Source: an uncultured Collinsella sp.
GTDB lineage: Bacteria; Actinomycetota; Coriobacteriia; Coriobacteriales; Coriobacteriaceae
Assembly (NCBI GenBank): GCA_902482035.1
Contig: CABSYW010000004.1
Coordinates: 10,463-74,462 of the forward strand
Reading direction: 5' to 3'
Length of the DNA stretch: 64,000 nt
Under the pieces are notes generated by a model. That model saw only the letters and a list, made by a program, of their open reading frames with translations. It searched no databases and was not told the origin of the DNA. The position numbers and the translations under genes were made by a program. Shown in pieces: positions 24,441 through 32,998 of this stretch; position 1 is the first letter of the stretch; every line of letters begins with the position of its first letter.

Positions 24441-25268
24441 ATGCAAACTTACGAATCGGACGCCAACATCGGCAACATTAAGATTCTCGCCGTCGATATG
24501 GACAAGACGCTGCTGACCGACGAGCGTGTGCTGCCCCAGGGTCTTGATGAGCGCCTGGACAAGCTCGCCGACGCCGGCATCGTATTCTGCCCCGCCAGCG
24601 GACGTCCCGCCCCCAAGCTCGAGGAGATGTTCGAGGGCATCAAAAACCGCCTTGCTTTTTGTCCCGACAACGGAGCGTGCGTGATCTATCGCGGCAGCTA
24701 TATCTATAAGAGCAATATTGACGTGGAGTTGTATCAGCAGGTCTTGAGCCGTGCCTCGGAGGATCCTCGCGCTGTCCCCGTCCTGTGCTGCTTCGACGAG
24801 TTCTACGTGCTTGCCCGCGACCATCAATACCACGACGAGATCAGCGTCTACTACAACACAATCAACTACGTCGACAGCTTTGAGGGCCTTGATATCGAGT
24901 CCAACAAGATTTCGGTCTTCTTCCCCGGCTACGACGCCGAGCCCGCATTCCGCGAGGACTACAGCCCCGAGTTTTCGGACAAGCTCTACGTCACCAACGC
25001 CGGGCGCGAGTGGATCGACTTTATGAACCTGGGTGTCGACAAGGGCGCCGGCGTCGCGCATCTGTGCGAGCACCTGGGCATCGATATCGCCGATGCCGCT
25101 GCCGTGGGCGATACGTACAACGACATCCCCATGTTGGAGCGCGTCGGTCACAGCTTTATCGTGGACAATGCCGAGGAGCACATGAACGCGCATGCCAAGT
25201 GGCGCATTCCGAGCAACAACGACGGGGGCGTACTGACGCTCATCGACGCCATCTTGGCGGCTCGTTAA
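24441..25268 (+). CDS. Cof-type HAD-IIB hydrolase
   Basis: 275 residues. Motif I AVDMDKTLL with Asp19 and Asp21; motif II FCPASGRP; a large cap domain; then motif IV AVGDTYNDIPML near residue 218. Cof-type enzymes dephosphorylate sugar phosphates, flavin or other small metabolites; the substrate is not known. ATG 24441 follows AAAGGG at 8 bases. A plus-strand ORF overlapping its start in another frame is not credible. Confidence 0.88.
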   Translation: MQTYESDANIGNIKILAVDMDKTLLTDERVLPQGLDERLDKLADAGIVFCPASGRPAPKLEEMFEGIKNRLAFCPDNGACVIYRGSYIYKSNIDVELYQQVLSRASEDPRAVPVLCCFDEFYVLARDHQYHDEISVYYNTINYVDSFEGLDIESNKISVFFPGYDAEPAFREDYSPEFSDKLYVTNAGREWIDFMNLGVDKGAGVAHLCEHLGIDIADAAAVGDTYNDIPMLERVGHSFIVDNAEEHMNAHAKWRIPSNNDGGVLTLIDAILAAR

Positions 25269-25279
25269 CGTTGCTCGTC

Positions 25280-25408
25280 GGACCTGGCCGGGTGGCATGG
25301 GTTAACTTTTCGCTCGGTCAGGTCCTGCGCAAGACGAAAGCCACATTAAGTGGCTTTCTTTGCGTGCGGAATCTACGAAAAGTTAACCCATGCCACCCGG
25401 CCAGGTCC
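25280..25408. repeat. Element with perfect 33-bp terminal inverted repeats
   Basis: Left arm 25280-25312 and right arm 25376-25408 are exact reverse complements over 33 bases. The 63-base centre holds a perfect 9-bp hairpin (GAAAGCCAC/GTGGCTTTC). CAGGTCCTGCG occurs twice in direct orientation (25319-25329, 25402-25412). No coding capacity. It may be a MITE-like or other palindromic mobile unit between convergent genes. Confidence 0.8.
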
Positions 25409-25476
25409 TGCGGTGACTTGCTTGCCGCCTAGATGGCGTCTTGGCGTCTAGATACTTTGGCTGATTTTTTGGAATG

Positions 25477-25508
25477 AAGGGGGCTCCTTGTTCGCAAGGA
25501 GCCCCCTT
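25477..25508. terminator. Strong hairpin downstream of polA
   Basis: Perfect 14-bp arms 25477-25490 and 25495-25508 with loop TTCG. Neither side has an immediate T-run. Probably the polA 3' end. Confidence 0.6.
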
Positions 25509-25543
25509 CTGCTTTGGGTTACTTTGGGGTTGTTGGTATGTCT

Positions 25544-28294
25544 TTATTTGGCGTCGGCCCAGGTTATGCCGGTGCTGGCTTCGGCGATTAGGGGGACGCG
25601 GAGGTCTACGACGTGTTCCATGACGTCGCGGACCATGGTGGTTAGGCGCTCGACTTCGTCGACGGGGCACTCAAAGTCCAGTTCGTCGTGTACCTGCAGA
25701 ATCATGTGGGCGGCAAAACCCTCTTCTTCCAGGCGGCGGCTTACGCGGGCCATGGCGATCTTGATGATGTCTGCTGCGGTGCCCTGCATGGGGTGGTTCA
25801 TGGCTGTGCGCTCACCAAAGCCGCGGAGTTGCGGGTTTTTGGCCTTGAGCTCGGGAATATGGCGTCTGCGGCCATACATGGTCTCGGCATAGCCCGTCTG
25901 CTTGGCACGTGCCACCACGTTGTCGAGGAACGTGCGCACGCCCGGGTAGGCCTCGTAGTAGCGATCGATCATGTCGCGCGCCTCGGCCATCGAGATATGC
26001 AGCGACTGCGACAGACCGTAGGCCTGCTGGCCGTACACGATGCCAAAGTTCACGGCCTTGGCGCGGCTGCGCAGGTCGGGCGTCACCTCGGACACCGGCA
26101 CACCAAACACGCGCGCCGCCGTCTCGGCATGGAAGTCCTCGCCCTCGTTAAAGGCGCGCACCAGGTGCTCGTCACCCGAAAGATGCGCCAGCAGACGCAG
26201 CTCGATCTGCGAGTAGTCCACCGCCAAAAAGACGCTTCCCTCGCCTGCCGAAAACGCCGTTTTGACGGTGCGGCCCAGCTCCGAGCGCGTCGGGATGTTC
26301 TGCAGGTTCGGGTCGCTCGAGGACAGACGCCCCGTTGCCGTGATGGTCTGGTTGTACGTAGTGTGTACGCGACCGTCACCACGGCGTAGCGGGCCCAGGG
26401 TGTCCAGATACGTGGACTTGATCTTAGACTTCTCACGCCAATCCAAGATCAGACGCACGATTTCGTGGTCACGCGCAAGGTCGCTCAACACCTTGGCGTT
26501 GGTCGAATAATAGCCGCGCTTAGTCTTCTTGAGGCCCTTGGTCGGAAGCCCCATCACATCAAAAAGCACATGCGACAGCTGCATGGGACTGCCAATATTA
26601 AAGGTCTCGTCACCCGCCAGGTCACGAATGCTGCGCTCGACCTCGGTAATCTGGGTCGCCAGACCCTCGGACAAACTGTGCAGACGGTCGGGGTCCACGA
26701 GCATGCCCGCGCGCTCCATCTTGGCAAGTACCGGAACGAGCGGCATCTCGATGCCATCGAACACGTTGGCGGCGTTCTCACGGGCCATGCACTCGCGCAA
26801 CGGCGCCACGAGCGCCAGCGTCAGAGCCGCAGTACGGGCGGCAGGCGCCGGAACGTCCTCACCAGCACCCTCTGCGCCGCGCGCCGCAGGCAGCGCCATC
26901 TGCAGATAGGTATCGGCCAGATACGCCTCGTCAAACTCGGAGCGATCGGAATCCAGCAGGTAGGCGGCAACCACGGTGTCGAAGATGCGCGTGAAATCGA
27001 CTGCCAGCGGATCCATAAGCTCGGGCTCGGAAGAATCGATGGGCGAAAGCTCATGCAGCAGCGCTTTCATATCCGGGCTCGCCACGCGGCCCTCCATAAA
27101 CAGGCGCGCGAGCACGCCAGCAATCACGCCGTGGACGAAGTTGAAGCCCTCAACCTCAGCCGCCGCGCAGCTGTCGCCCTCCTCGAGCGCGAAGAGGCCC
27201 TTGGACGTCGCCAACCACAGTGTGCGCGTCAGCCCAAAGAGCGCGCCCTCTTCCTTGTCGTCGTCCACCACGGCGGCGACCCACTCGCCGGCATCAATCG
27301 CGCGGGAGACCTCAGCCGCAACGGTACCAAGCGCGTCAGCATCGCCGGCGGCTGCGCGAATCATCGCTGGTATCTCAAACACACTGGAGGCAGCAGCAGC
27401 CCCGCCCTCGCCGCCAATCAGCGCCAAGAAACGGTTCTGCATGGCGGTGATACCAAGCGTACCCAGCGCCGCGGAAACCTCATCGGCAGAAAACGCCGGG
27501 AAGGACGTCGCCTCAAAATCGAGCTCAACGGGCGCATCGGTGCGGATGGTCGCAACCTTGCGGCTCAGCAGGGCATCGTCGATGTGTGCGCGCAGGTTCT
27601 CGCCCATCTTGCCCTTGACCTCGTCGGCGTGTGCGATGACCTCGTCCAGGCTACCGTACTGCGCAATGAGCGCGCTCGCCTTTTTGGGGCCGATGCCCGG
27701 CACGCCGGGGATGTTATCGGACGTGTCGCCCTTCAGACCGTAAAAATCGGGCACGAGCGCCGGCGTAATGCCGTGATACAGGTCATCCACGCTCTCGGGC
27801 GTCATAATCGCCACGTCGGACAAGCCCTTGCGGGTCGAGACCACGTTGACGTGCTCGGTCACAAGCTGATACATGTCGCGGTCGCCAGTCACCAGCAGCA
27901 TGTCGCAGCCGGCCTCCTCACCCAGGCGCGCCATGGTTCCCAGGATATCGTCGCCTTCCCAGCCCTCGGACTGCAGAATCGGCACGTTGAGCGCGGTGAG
28001 CAGCTCCTTGATCATAGGGAACTGCACGTGCAGGTCGGGGTCCATGGGCGGGCGCTGCGCCTTATACTGCGGCAGCATCTCCATGCGCACGCGCGGTTTG
28101 CCCTTGTCAAACGCCACGACGACGCCGTCGGGGTTAAAGGCGTCGATCATCTTAAGAAACATGTTCAGAAAGCCAAAGATCGCGTTGGTGGGGCGACCGT
28201 CCGGCGCGTTCATGGTCGGCGGCACGGCGTGGAAGGCGCGATGCATGAGCGAGTTGCCGTCGATAACGGCAAAGGTGCGGCGCTTGTCAGACAT
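25544..28294 (-). CDS. polA: DNA polymerase I
   Basis: 916 residues. The N-terminal 5'-nuclease domain (to about 290) has VIDGNSLMHRAF, GDRDMYQL and DNIPGVPGIGPKKA. The C-terminal polymerase has motif A DYSQIELR, motif B RSRAKAVNFGIVYG and motif C QVHDELDFE. The middle domain lacks a recognisable DxE exonuclease motif I (it reads VVDDDKEEG) and the Asp of motif II, so proofreading is probably lost. GAGGT precedes ATG 28294. Acts in replication and repair. Confidence 0.97.
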   Translation of the reverse strand: MSDKRRTFAVIDGNSLMHRAFHAVPPTMNAPDGRPTNAIFGFLNMFLKMIDAFNPDGVVVAFDKGKPRVRMEMLPQYKAQRPPMDPDLHVQFPMIKELLTALNVPILQSEGWEGDDILGTMARLGEEAGCDMLLVTGDRDMYQLVTEHVNVVSTRKGLSDVAIMTPESVDDLYHGITPALVPDFYGLKGDTSDNIPGVPGIGPKKASALIAQYGSLDEVIAHADEVKGKMGENLRAHIDDALLSRKVATIRTDAPVELDFEATSFPAFSADEVSAALGTLGITAMQNRFLALIGGEGGAAAASSVFEIPAMIRAAAGDADALGTVAAEVSRAIDAGEWVAAVVDDDKEEGALFGLTRTLWLATSKGLFALEEGDSCAAAEVEGFNFVHGVIAGVLARLFMEGRVASPDMKALLHELSPIDSSEPELMDPLAVDFTRIFDTVVAAYLLDSDRSEFDEAYLADTYLQMALPAARGAEGAGEDVPAPAARTAALTLALVAPLRECMARENAANVFDGIEMPLVPVLAKMERAGMLVDPDRLHSLSEGLATQITEVERSIRDLAGDETFNIGSPMQLSHVLFDVMGLPTKGLKKTKRGYYSTNAKVLSDLARDHEIVRLILDWREKSKIKSTYLDTLGPLRRGDGRVHTTYNQTITATGRLSSSDPNLQNIPTRSELGRTVKTAFSAGEGSVFLAVDYSQIELRLLAHLSGDEHLVRAFNEGEDFHAETAARVFGVPVSEVTPDLRSRAKAVNFGIVYGQQAYGLSQSLHISMAEARDMIDRYYEAYPGVRTFLDNVVARAKQTGYAETMYGRRRHIPELKAKNPQLRGFGERTAMNHPMQGTAADIIKIAMARVSRRLEEEGFAAHMILQVHDELDFECPVDEVERLTTMVRDVMEHVVDLRVPLIAEASTGITWADAK

Positions 28295-28460
28295 ATTGAA
28301 TACCTCGCTTTAGGCTGGGCACGGTTTGCTCACTCCAGTTTACACGCTCCCCGCCCCGCGGCCACCTCACATCAAGCTCCCCCGCCACCGTGAGCCCGCG
28401 CGTGATACGATGGCTCACGGTACATCAACCAGCACGATCGATCCGAAAGGAGCCTGCGTC

Positions 28461-29858
28461 ATGGAGCGTCCCTGCGCATGGAAAAAGTACACGCCACAGC
28501 AAGTCGAGGAGCTCGAGGAGCTTTGCCGCGGCTATAAGCAGTTTTTGAGCGAGAATAAGACCGAGCGCCTGTGCGTCAAGACCGGTATCAAGATGGCCGA
28601 GGAGGCGGGCTACGTCGACTTGAAGACCGTAATCGCCGAAGGCCGCGAGCTCAAGGCAGGCGACAAGGTGTATGCCGCTAACCACGGCAAGGACCTTATG
28701 CTCGTCAACTTGGGCACCGCCCCGCTCGAGCAGGGCTTTAACATCCTGGGCGCGCACGTGGACTCGCCGCGCCTGGACCTTAAGCAAAACCCCGCCTTCG
28801 AGGCCGGCGACATGGCCTACCTCGACACGCACTACTACGGCGGCGTCAAGAGCTACCACTGGGTGGCCTCCCCGCTTGCACTCGTGGGCGTCATCTGCAA
28901 AAAGAACGGCACCACCGTCGACATCAACATCGGTGACAAGGCGGACGACCCGGTCTTTACCATCTCCGACCTGCTGATCCACCTCTCGAGCGAGCAGATG
29001 TCCAAGCCCGCCAAGGATGCCGTCGACGCCGAAATCCTCGACGTGATCGTGGGAGGCCGTCCCGTCAAGTTTGATGAGGACGACAAGGACGCCCCCAAGG
29101 AGCCCGTCAAGCAGATGTTCCTGGACATCCTTAAGGAGCAGTATGACGTCGAGGAGGAGGACTTCCTCTCCGCAGAGATCGAGGTCGTGCCCGCCGGTCC
29201 CGCCCGCGACATGGGCCTCGACCGCTCCATGATTCTGGGCTATGGCCACGACGATCGCGTCTGCGCTTACCCCTCCATGCTTGCCCAGATCGACGTCGCA
29301 AACGTGAAGCGCACGAGCATCACGCTCATCGTCGACAAGGAGGAGATCGGCTCCGTAGGCGCCACCGGCATGACGAGCCGCTTCTTCGAGAACACCGTCG
29401 CCGAGATCATGACGCTCGCCGGTGAGGACAGCCCGCTGGCCCTGCGCCGCGCGCTCGCCCGTAGCCGCATGCTCTCCTCTGACGTGTCCGCCGGCTTTGA
29501 TCCGGGCTACGCCGGCAAGTTCGAGACTAAAAACGCCGCCTTTATGGGTCGCGGTCTGTGCTTTAACAAGTACACGGGCAGCTGCGGCAAGGGCGGCTCC
29601 AACGACGCCGATGCCGAGTACGTGGCCCTCGTCCGCGACATCATGGACGAGGCCGGCGTGGACTTCCAGACCTGTGAGCTCGGCCGTGTCAACGCGGGTG
29701 GCGGCGGCACCATCGCCTACATCATGGCCAAGTACGGTATGAACGTCATCGACTCCGGCGTTGCCGTCCTGTCCATGCACGCCCTGTGGGAGGTCGCCAA
29801 CAAGGCCGACATCTACGAGGCCTACCGCGGCTACAAGGCCTTCCTCGAGCGCGCCTAA
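28461..29858 (+). CDS. M18 family aminopeptidase
   Basis: 465 residues. Zinc-binding and catalytic motifs of M18 peptidases: AHVDSPRLDLK (about 97-107), DKEEIGSVGATG, and a C-terminal SMHALWEV. Cytoplasmic enzyme removing N-terminal residues from peptides, with preference often for acidic or neutral residues. ATG 28461 follows AAAGGAG at 8 bases. A palindromic element and yaaA follow. Confidence 0.92.
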   Translation: MERPCAWKKYTPQQVEELEELCRGYKQFLSENKTERLCVKTGIKMAEEAGYVDLKTVIAEGRELKAGDKVYAANHGKDLMLVNLGTAPLEQGFNILGAHVDSPRLDLKQNPAFEAGDMAYLDTHYYGGVKSYHWVASPLALVGVICKKNGTTVDINIGDKADDPVFTISDLLIHLSSEQMSKPAKDAVDAEILDVIVGGRPVKFDEDDKDAPKEPVKQMFLDILKEQYDVEEEDFLSAEIEVVPAGPARDMGLDRSMILGYGHDDRVCAYPSMLAQIDVANVKRTSITLIVDKEEIGSVGATGMTSRFFENTVAEIMTLAGEDSPLALRRALARSRMLSSDVSAGFDPGYAGKFETKNAAFMGRGLCFNKYTGSCGKGGSNDADAEYVALVRDIMDEAGVDFQTCELGRVNAGGGGTIAYIMAKYGMNVIDSGVAVLSMHALWEVANKADIYEAYRGYKAFLERA

Positions 29859-29871
29859 CCAACCCTCCATC

Positions 29872-29938
29872 AGTTGCGGTGAAATACGGACTAAACTGGC
29901 CCATAAACGGCCAAAACAGACCGTATTCCACCGCAACT
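29872..29938. repeat. 67-bp composite palindrome
   Basis: Outer 17-bp arms GTTGCGGTGaAATACGG (29873-29889) and complement (29921-29937) with one mismatch, extended by one base pair on each side. Inner arms TGGCC/GGCCA flank CATAAAC. Lies between the M18 peptidase stop and yaaA; it could act as a terminator but has no T-run. Confidence 0.65.
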
Positions 29939-29961
29939 TCCTTTTTGGCAGAGGAGAGTCC

Positions 29962-30771
29962 ATGCTGCAGGTCATCATTTCGCCCGCCAAGCAGATGCGC
30001 GCGGCCCAAGATGCTTTTGAAGTCCTGGGCATCCCACCCTTTGTGCGCGAGACAGCTCGCCTCCACCGCGCACTGCTAGATATCGAGCAGAATGAAGCCA
30101 GCGGCGGCCTGCAGGCGCTGTGGAACGTGAGTGACAAACTGCTGGGGCCTTGCCTCAACACCCTGCATGAGTTCGGGCCCATCCTGAAAAGCGGCGATCT
30201 CGACAATCCCGCACTCGCTCGCCACCTCTCCCCTGCCGTCATGTCCTATCACGGCATTCAATACCAGAGCATGGCACCCGAGGTGATGGATTCCGCGCAG
30301 CTCGCATGGCTGCAAGACCATCTGTGGATCCTCTCCGGCCTCTACGGGTGCGTTCGTCCCTTTCATGCCGTCGAACCGTATCGGCTGGAGATGGGCGCGA
30401 AGCTCGCCGTTGACGATGCCCGAGACCTCTACGCGTTTTGGAGCGACAAGCTCGCGCGGGCTATCGCCCCGGCAGGCTCAAACACCACGATCGTCAACCT
30501 CGCCAGCGTAGAGTATGCCAAAGCCGTTCTGCCCCACCTCGCGGGCGACGCCACGGCCGTCACATGCCTCTTTGGCGAGGGTATCCGCAACGGGAAGCCC
30601 ATCCAACGGTCGACCGCCAGCAAAAAGGCGCGCGGCTCCATGGCGCGGTGGATGGCAGAAAACAAGCTCGAGGATGCAAGCGAACTTACCGCATTCAACA
30701 TCGACTATCGGCACATCCCCGAGCTTTCAGACAAAAACACCCTGGTTTTCATGAACGCGCAGGCACAATAG
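29962..30771 (+). CDS. yaaA: YaaA family peroxide-stress protein
   Basis: 269 residues. N-terminal IISPAKQM, central LSGLYGCVRPFHAVEPYRLEMG and C-terminal TASKKARGSMARWM are typical of the YaaA (DUF328) family. In E. coli YaaA lowers free iron during hydrogen peroxide stress and binds DNA. ATG 29962 follows GAGGAG. Monocistronic after the palindrome. Confidence 0.92.
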   Translation: MLQVIISPAKQMRAAQDAFEVLGIPPFVRETARLHRALLDIEQNEASGGLQALWNVSDKLLGPCLNTLHEFGPILKSGDLDNPALARHLSPAVMSYHGIQYQSMAPEVMDSAQLAWLQDHLWILSGLYGCVRPFHAVEPYRLEMGAKLAVDDARDLYAFWSDKLARAIAPAGSNTTIVNLASVEYAKAVLPHLAGDATAVTCLFGEGIRNGKPIQRSTASKKARGSMARWMAENKLEDASELTAFNIDYRHIPELSDKNTLVFMNAQAQ

Positions 30772-30794
30772 ACCCGCCGTTTCCAAACACCTCG

Positions 30795-31310
30795 TTACTC
30801 CGCCAAGCCATCGGCCTTTGCAATCTCGCTCGTCGAGCCATCTTGGTAGGTAATCTTAACGTGCTCCACCTCGGCTACCGCAGCGCCCGCCGGGGGCTCC
30901 AAGCGCCATTCCGTCAGCGCAATGTCCATGGTCGTGGGCACGTCCCCTTGATCTTTGAGCTTCACCGTCAGCGTTTTGAGCGTCGCATCAAACGTCACGC
31001 GTTCGATTTCTTCGCCCGGAATAGACCCGCCGCTCAGCTGCAGCTGCACAAACTCGTCGCGCGGATACCAATAGTCGCCCGGTGCGGCAACCGTGTTGCC
31101 ACCAGAAACTTTCATGGTCATAATCGGCAGGCCCTCGTCGGCTTCAAACCCCCAGGTGGCGCCGCCACGACCGCCGAACGTCCAAATACAAAAGGCAATC
31201 ACCAGCACGGCAAGCACCGCAAAACCAATCGCGACAAGGCCATGGTGCGCACGGCCCTCCTCGGCCGATACATCCCATCGTGTCTCTCGATATAGATGCT
31301 TGTCTTCCAT
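30795..31310 (-). CDS. Hypothetical single-pass membrane protein
   Basis: 171 residues. A short cytoplasmic N-terminus is followed by one hydrophobic segment (LVAIGFAVLAVLVIAFCIW, about 26-44), then a soluble domain of about 125 residues outside the cell. No family recognised. ATG 31310 lies 5 bases after GGGGAGG. The frame remains open far upstream across thiC, but that part is antisense and not real. Divergent from thiC. Confidence 0.7.
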   Translation of the reverse strand: MEDKHLYRETRWDVSAEEGRAHHGLVAIGFAVLAVLVIAFCIWTFGGRGGATWGFEADEGLPIMTMKVSGGNTVAAPGDYWYPRDEFVQLQLSGGSIPGEEIERVTFDATLKTLTVKLKDQGDVPTTMDIALTEWRLEPPAGAAVAEVEHVKITYQDGSTSEIAKADGLAE

Positions 31311-31360
31311 GTACGCCTCCCCACAGGCACGCTCTTTAGGCCAATCGTACCCATTCGAGC

Positions 31361-31366
31361 TATACT
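31361..31366 (+). promoter_or_regulatory. Putative -10 of thiC leader
   Basis: TATACT, about 18 bases before the TPP riboswitch begins. -35 not clear. Confidence 0.4.
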
Positions 31367-31383
31367 TGAGCCCATTACATAAA

Positions 31384-31473
31384 CGGGGAGCTTGCAGGAC
31401 AAGACGGCAGGCTGAGACTGGGCGCGCCCGCCCTGACCCGCAAACCTGATATGGGTAATGCCAACGAAGGGAG
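31384..31473 (+). promoter_or_regulatory. TPP riboswitch (THI element)
   Basis: Contains the conserved THI segments in order: CGGGGAGC, GGCTGAGACTGGGC, GACCCGCAAACCTGATATGG, and GTAATGCCAACGAAGGGA. It senses thiamine pyrophosphate. The thiC ribosome-binding site AAGGGAG is the last part of the aptamer, which favours control of translation start. Confidence 0.96.
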
Positions 31474-31481
31474 CCGTGCCA

Positions 31482-32816
31482 ATGAGCACACAGACCGAGC
31501 CCAAGCTCGTCACGCAAATCGACTTCGCCCGTGCCGGGCAGATCACGCCGCAGATGAAGGAAGTCGCCGAGCGCGAGCATCGCGACCCCGAGTACATCCG
31601 CGAGCGCGTGGCCGACGGCCGCATCGCCATTCCCGCCAACATCGTGCACATCAAAAAAGGCATGCGCGCCTTTGGCGTCGGTGAAGGCCTGTCCACCAAG
31701 GTCAACGTGAACTTGGGCATCTCGGGCGACAAGGCCGATGCCGTCGAGGAATGGAAGAAGGTCAAGATCGCCGAGGACTTTGGCGCCGACGCCATCATGG
31801 ACCTCTCCAACTCGGGCAAGACGCGCCAGTTCCGCCAGCAGCTCATCGACGAGACGCCGCTCATGGTAGGCACCGTCCCCATGTACGACGCCATCGGCTA
31901 CATGGAAAAGCCGCTGGTCAAGCTTACCAAGGACGACCTGTTCGAAGTCGTGCGCGCGCATGCCGAGGACGGCGTGGACTTTATGACCATTCACTGCGGC
32001 ATCAACAAATCGGTCACCAAGACCTTTAAGGAGACCGGCCGCCTCATGAACATCGTGAGCCGCGGCGGCTCGCTGCTGTTTGGCTGGATGGAGGTCACCG
32101 GCAACGAGAACCCCTTCTATGAGTTCTACGATGAGTTGCTCGAGATTTGCCACGAGTACGACGTGACGATTTCGCTCGGCGACTCCTGCCGCCCGGGCTG
32201 CCTCTACGACTCCAACGACGCCACCGAGACCGCCGAGATGATCGAGCTGGGCAAGCTATGCAAGCGCGCTTGGGCCGCCGGCGTCCAGGTCATGGTCGAG
32301 GGCCCGGGTCACATGGCGCTCGACGAGATCGCCGCCAACATGAAACTGCAGAAGCGCCTGTGCCACAACGCCCCGTTCTATGTGCTCGGGCCGCTGGTGA
32401 CCGATATCGGCGTGGGCTACGACCACATCACCGCTGCCATCGGCGGCGCTATCTCCGCCAGTTCCGGCGCCGACTTCCTGTGCTACGTGACACCGGCAGA
32501 GCACCTATGCCTGCCCAACGCCCAGGATGTGCTCGACGGCCTCATGGCCACCAAGATTGCCGCACACGCCGCCGACATCGCCAAAAAGATGCCGCACGCC
32601 CGCGACATGGACGACAAGATGGGCCAGGCACGCCGCAAGCTTGACTGGGACGCCATGTGGGAGTGCGCGCTCGACCCGGTTACGGGCAAGAAGCGCTACG
32701 AGGAGTCCCCCGCCGCCACCGAGGGCACTTGCACCATGTGTGGCAAGATGTGCGCCGTCCGCACCGTCAACAAGATCTTCGAGGGCACCACGATCGACCT
32801 CGGCATGGAGGACTAA
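31482..32816 (+). CDS. thiC: Phosphomethylpyrimidine synthase ThiC
   Basis: 444-residue radical-SAM enzyme making HMP-phosphate from AIR for thiamine synthesis. Domain features: PANIVHIKKGMRAFGVGEGLSTKVNVNLG, VEGPGHMALDEI, SGADFLCYVTPAEHL. The cluster-binding cysteines read CTMCGKMC (417-424), spacing CX2CX3C, one residue shorter than the CX2CX4C of longer ThiC proteins. ATG 31482 uses the ribosome-binding site inside the TPP riboswitch. thiD follows. Confidence 0.97.
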   Translation: MSTQTEPKLVTQIDFARAGQITPQMKEVAEREHRDPEYIRERVADGRIAIPANIVHIKKGMRAFGVGEGLSTKVNVNLGISGDKADAVEEWKKVKIAEDFGADAIMDLSNSGKTRQFRQQLIDETPLMVGTVPMYDAIGYMEKPLVKLTKDDLFEVVRAHAEDGVDFMTIHCGINKSVTKTFKETGRLMNIVSRGGSLLFGWMEVTGNENPFYEFYDELLEICHEYDVTISLGDSCRPGCLYDSNDATETAEMIELGKLCKRAWAAGVQVMVEGPGHMALDEIAANMKLQKRLCHNAPFYVLGPLVTDIGVGYDHITAAIGGAISASSGADFLCYVTPAEHLCLPNAQDVLDGLMATKIAAHAADIAKKMPHARDMDDKMGQARRKLDWDAMWECALDPVTGKKRYEESPAATEGTCTMCGKMCAVRTVNKIFEGTTIDLGMED

Positions 32817-32946
32817 CCCTGTCGCCGCGGCCGCCTCTGGCGGCGAGCTGGTGCCTGTCAATTGTTGACGTGTGAACATTTGCTTGCATTTGCGTAAAGA
32901 TTGCATCGCCCGCCCGGGTTCGACATAGAGTCGGCCCGGGCATCTT

Positions 32947-32952
32947 TATAAT
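32947..32952 (+). promoter_or_regulatory. Putative -10 of thiD
   Basis: TATAAT, about 47 bases before thiD. A CCCGGG-based inverted repeat lies directly upstream (about 32917-32942) and may be a thiC terminator or operator. Confidence 0.4.
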
Positions 32953-32998
32953 GCTGGCTTAAAGACCCATTTGATTCCGACCGAACAAGGGAGCGAAC

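Noticed and set aside
24023..24481. A 152-codon plus-strand ORF overlapping the Cof-type HAD start
   Set aside because: No ribosome-binding site, overlaps a real start in another frame, and lies over the argG leader on the opposite strand.
30795..32153. A 452-codon minus-strand ORF
   Set aside because: Its first 280 codons are antisense to thiC and cross the TPP riboswitch; only the part from ATG 31310, with a good ribosome-binding site and a membrane helix, is credible.
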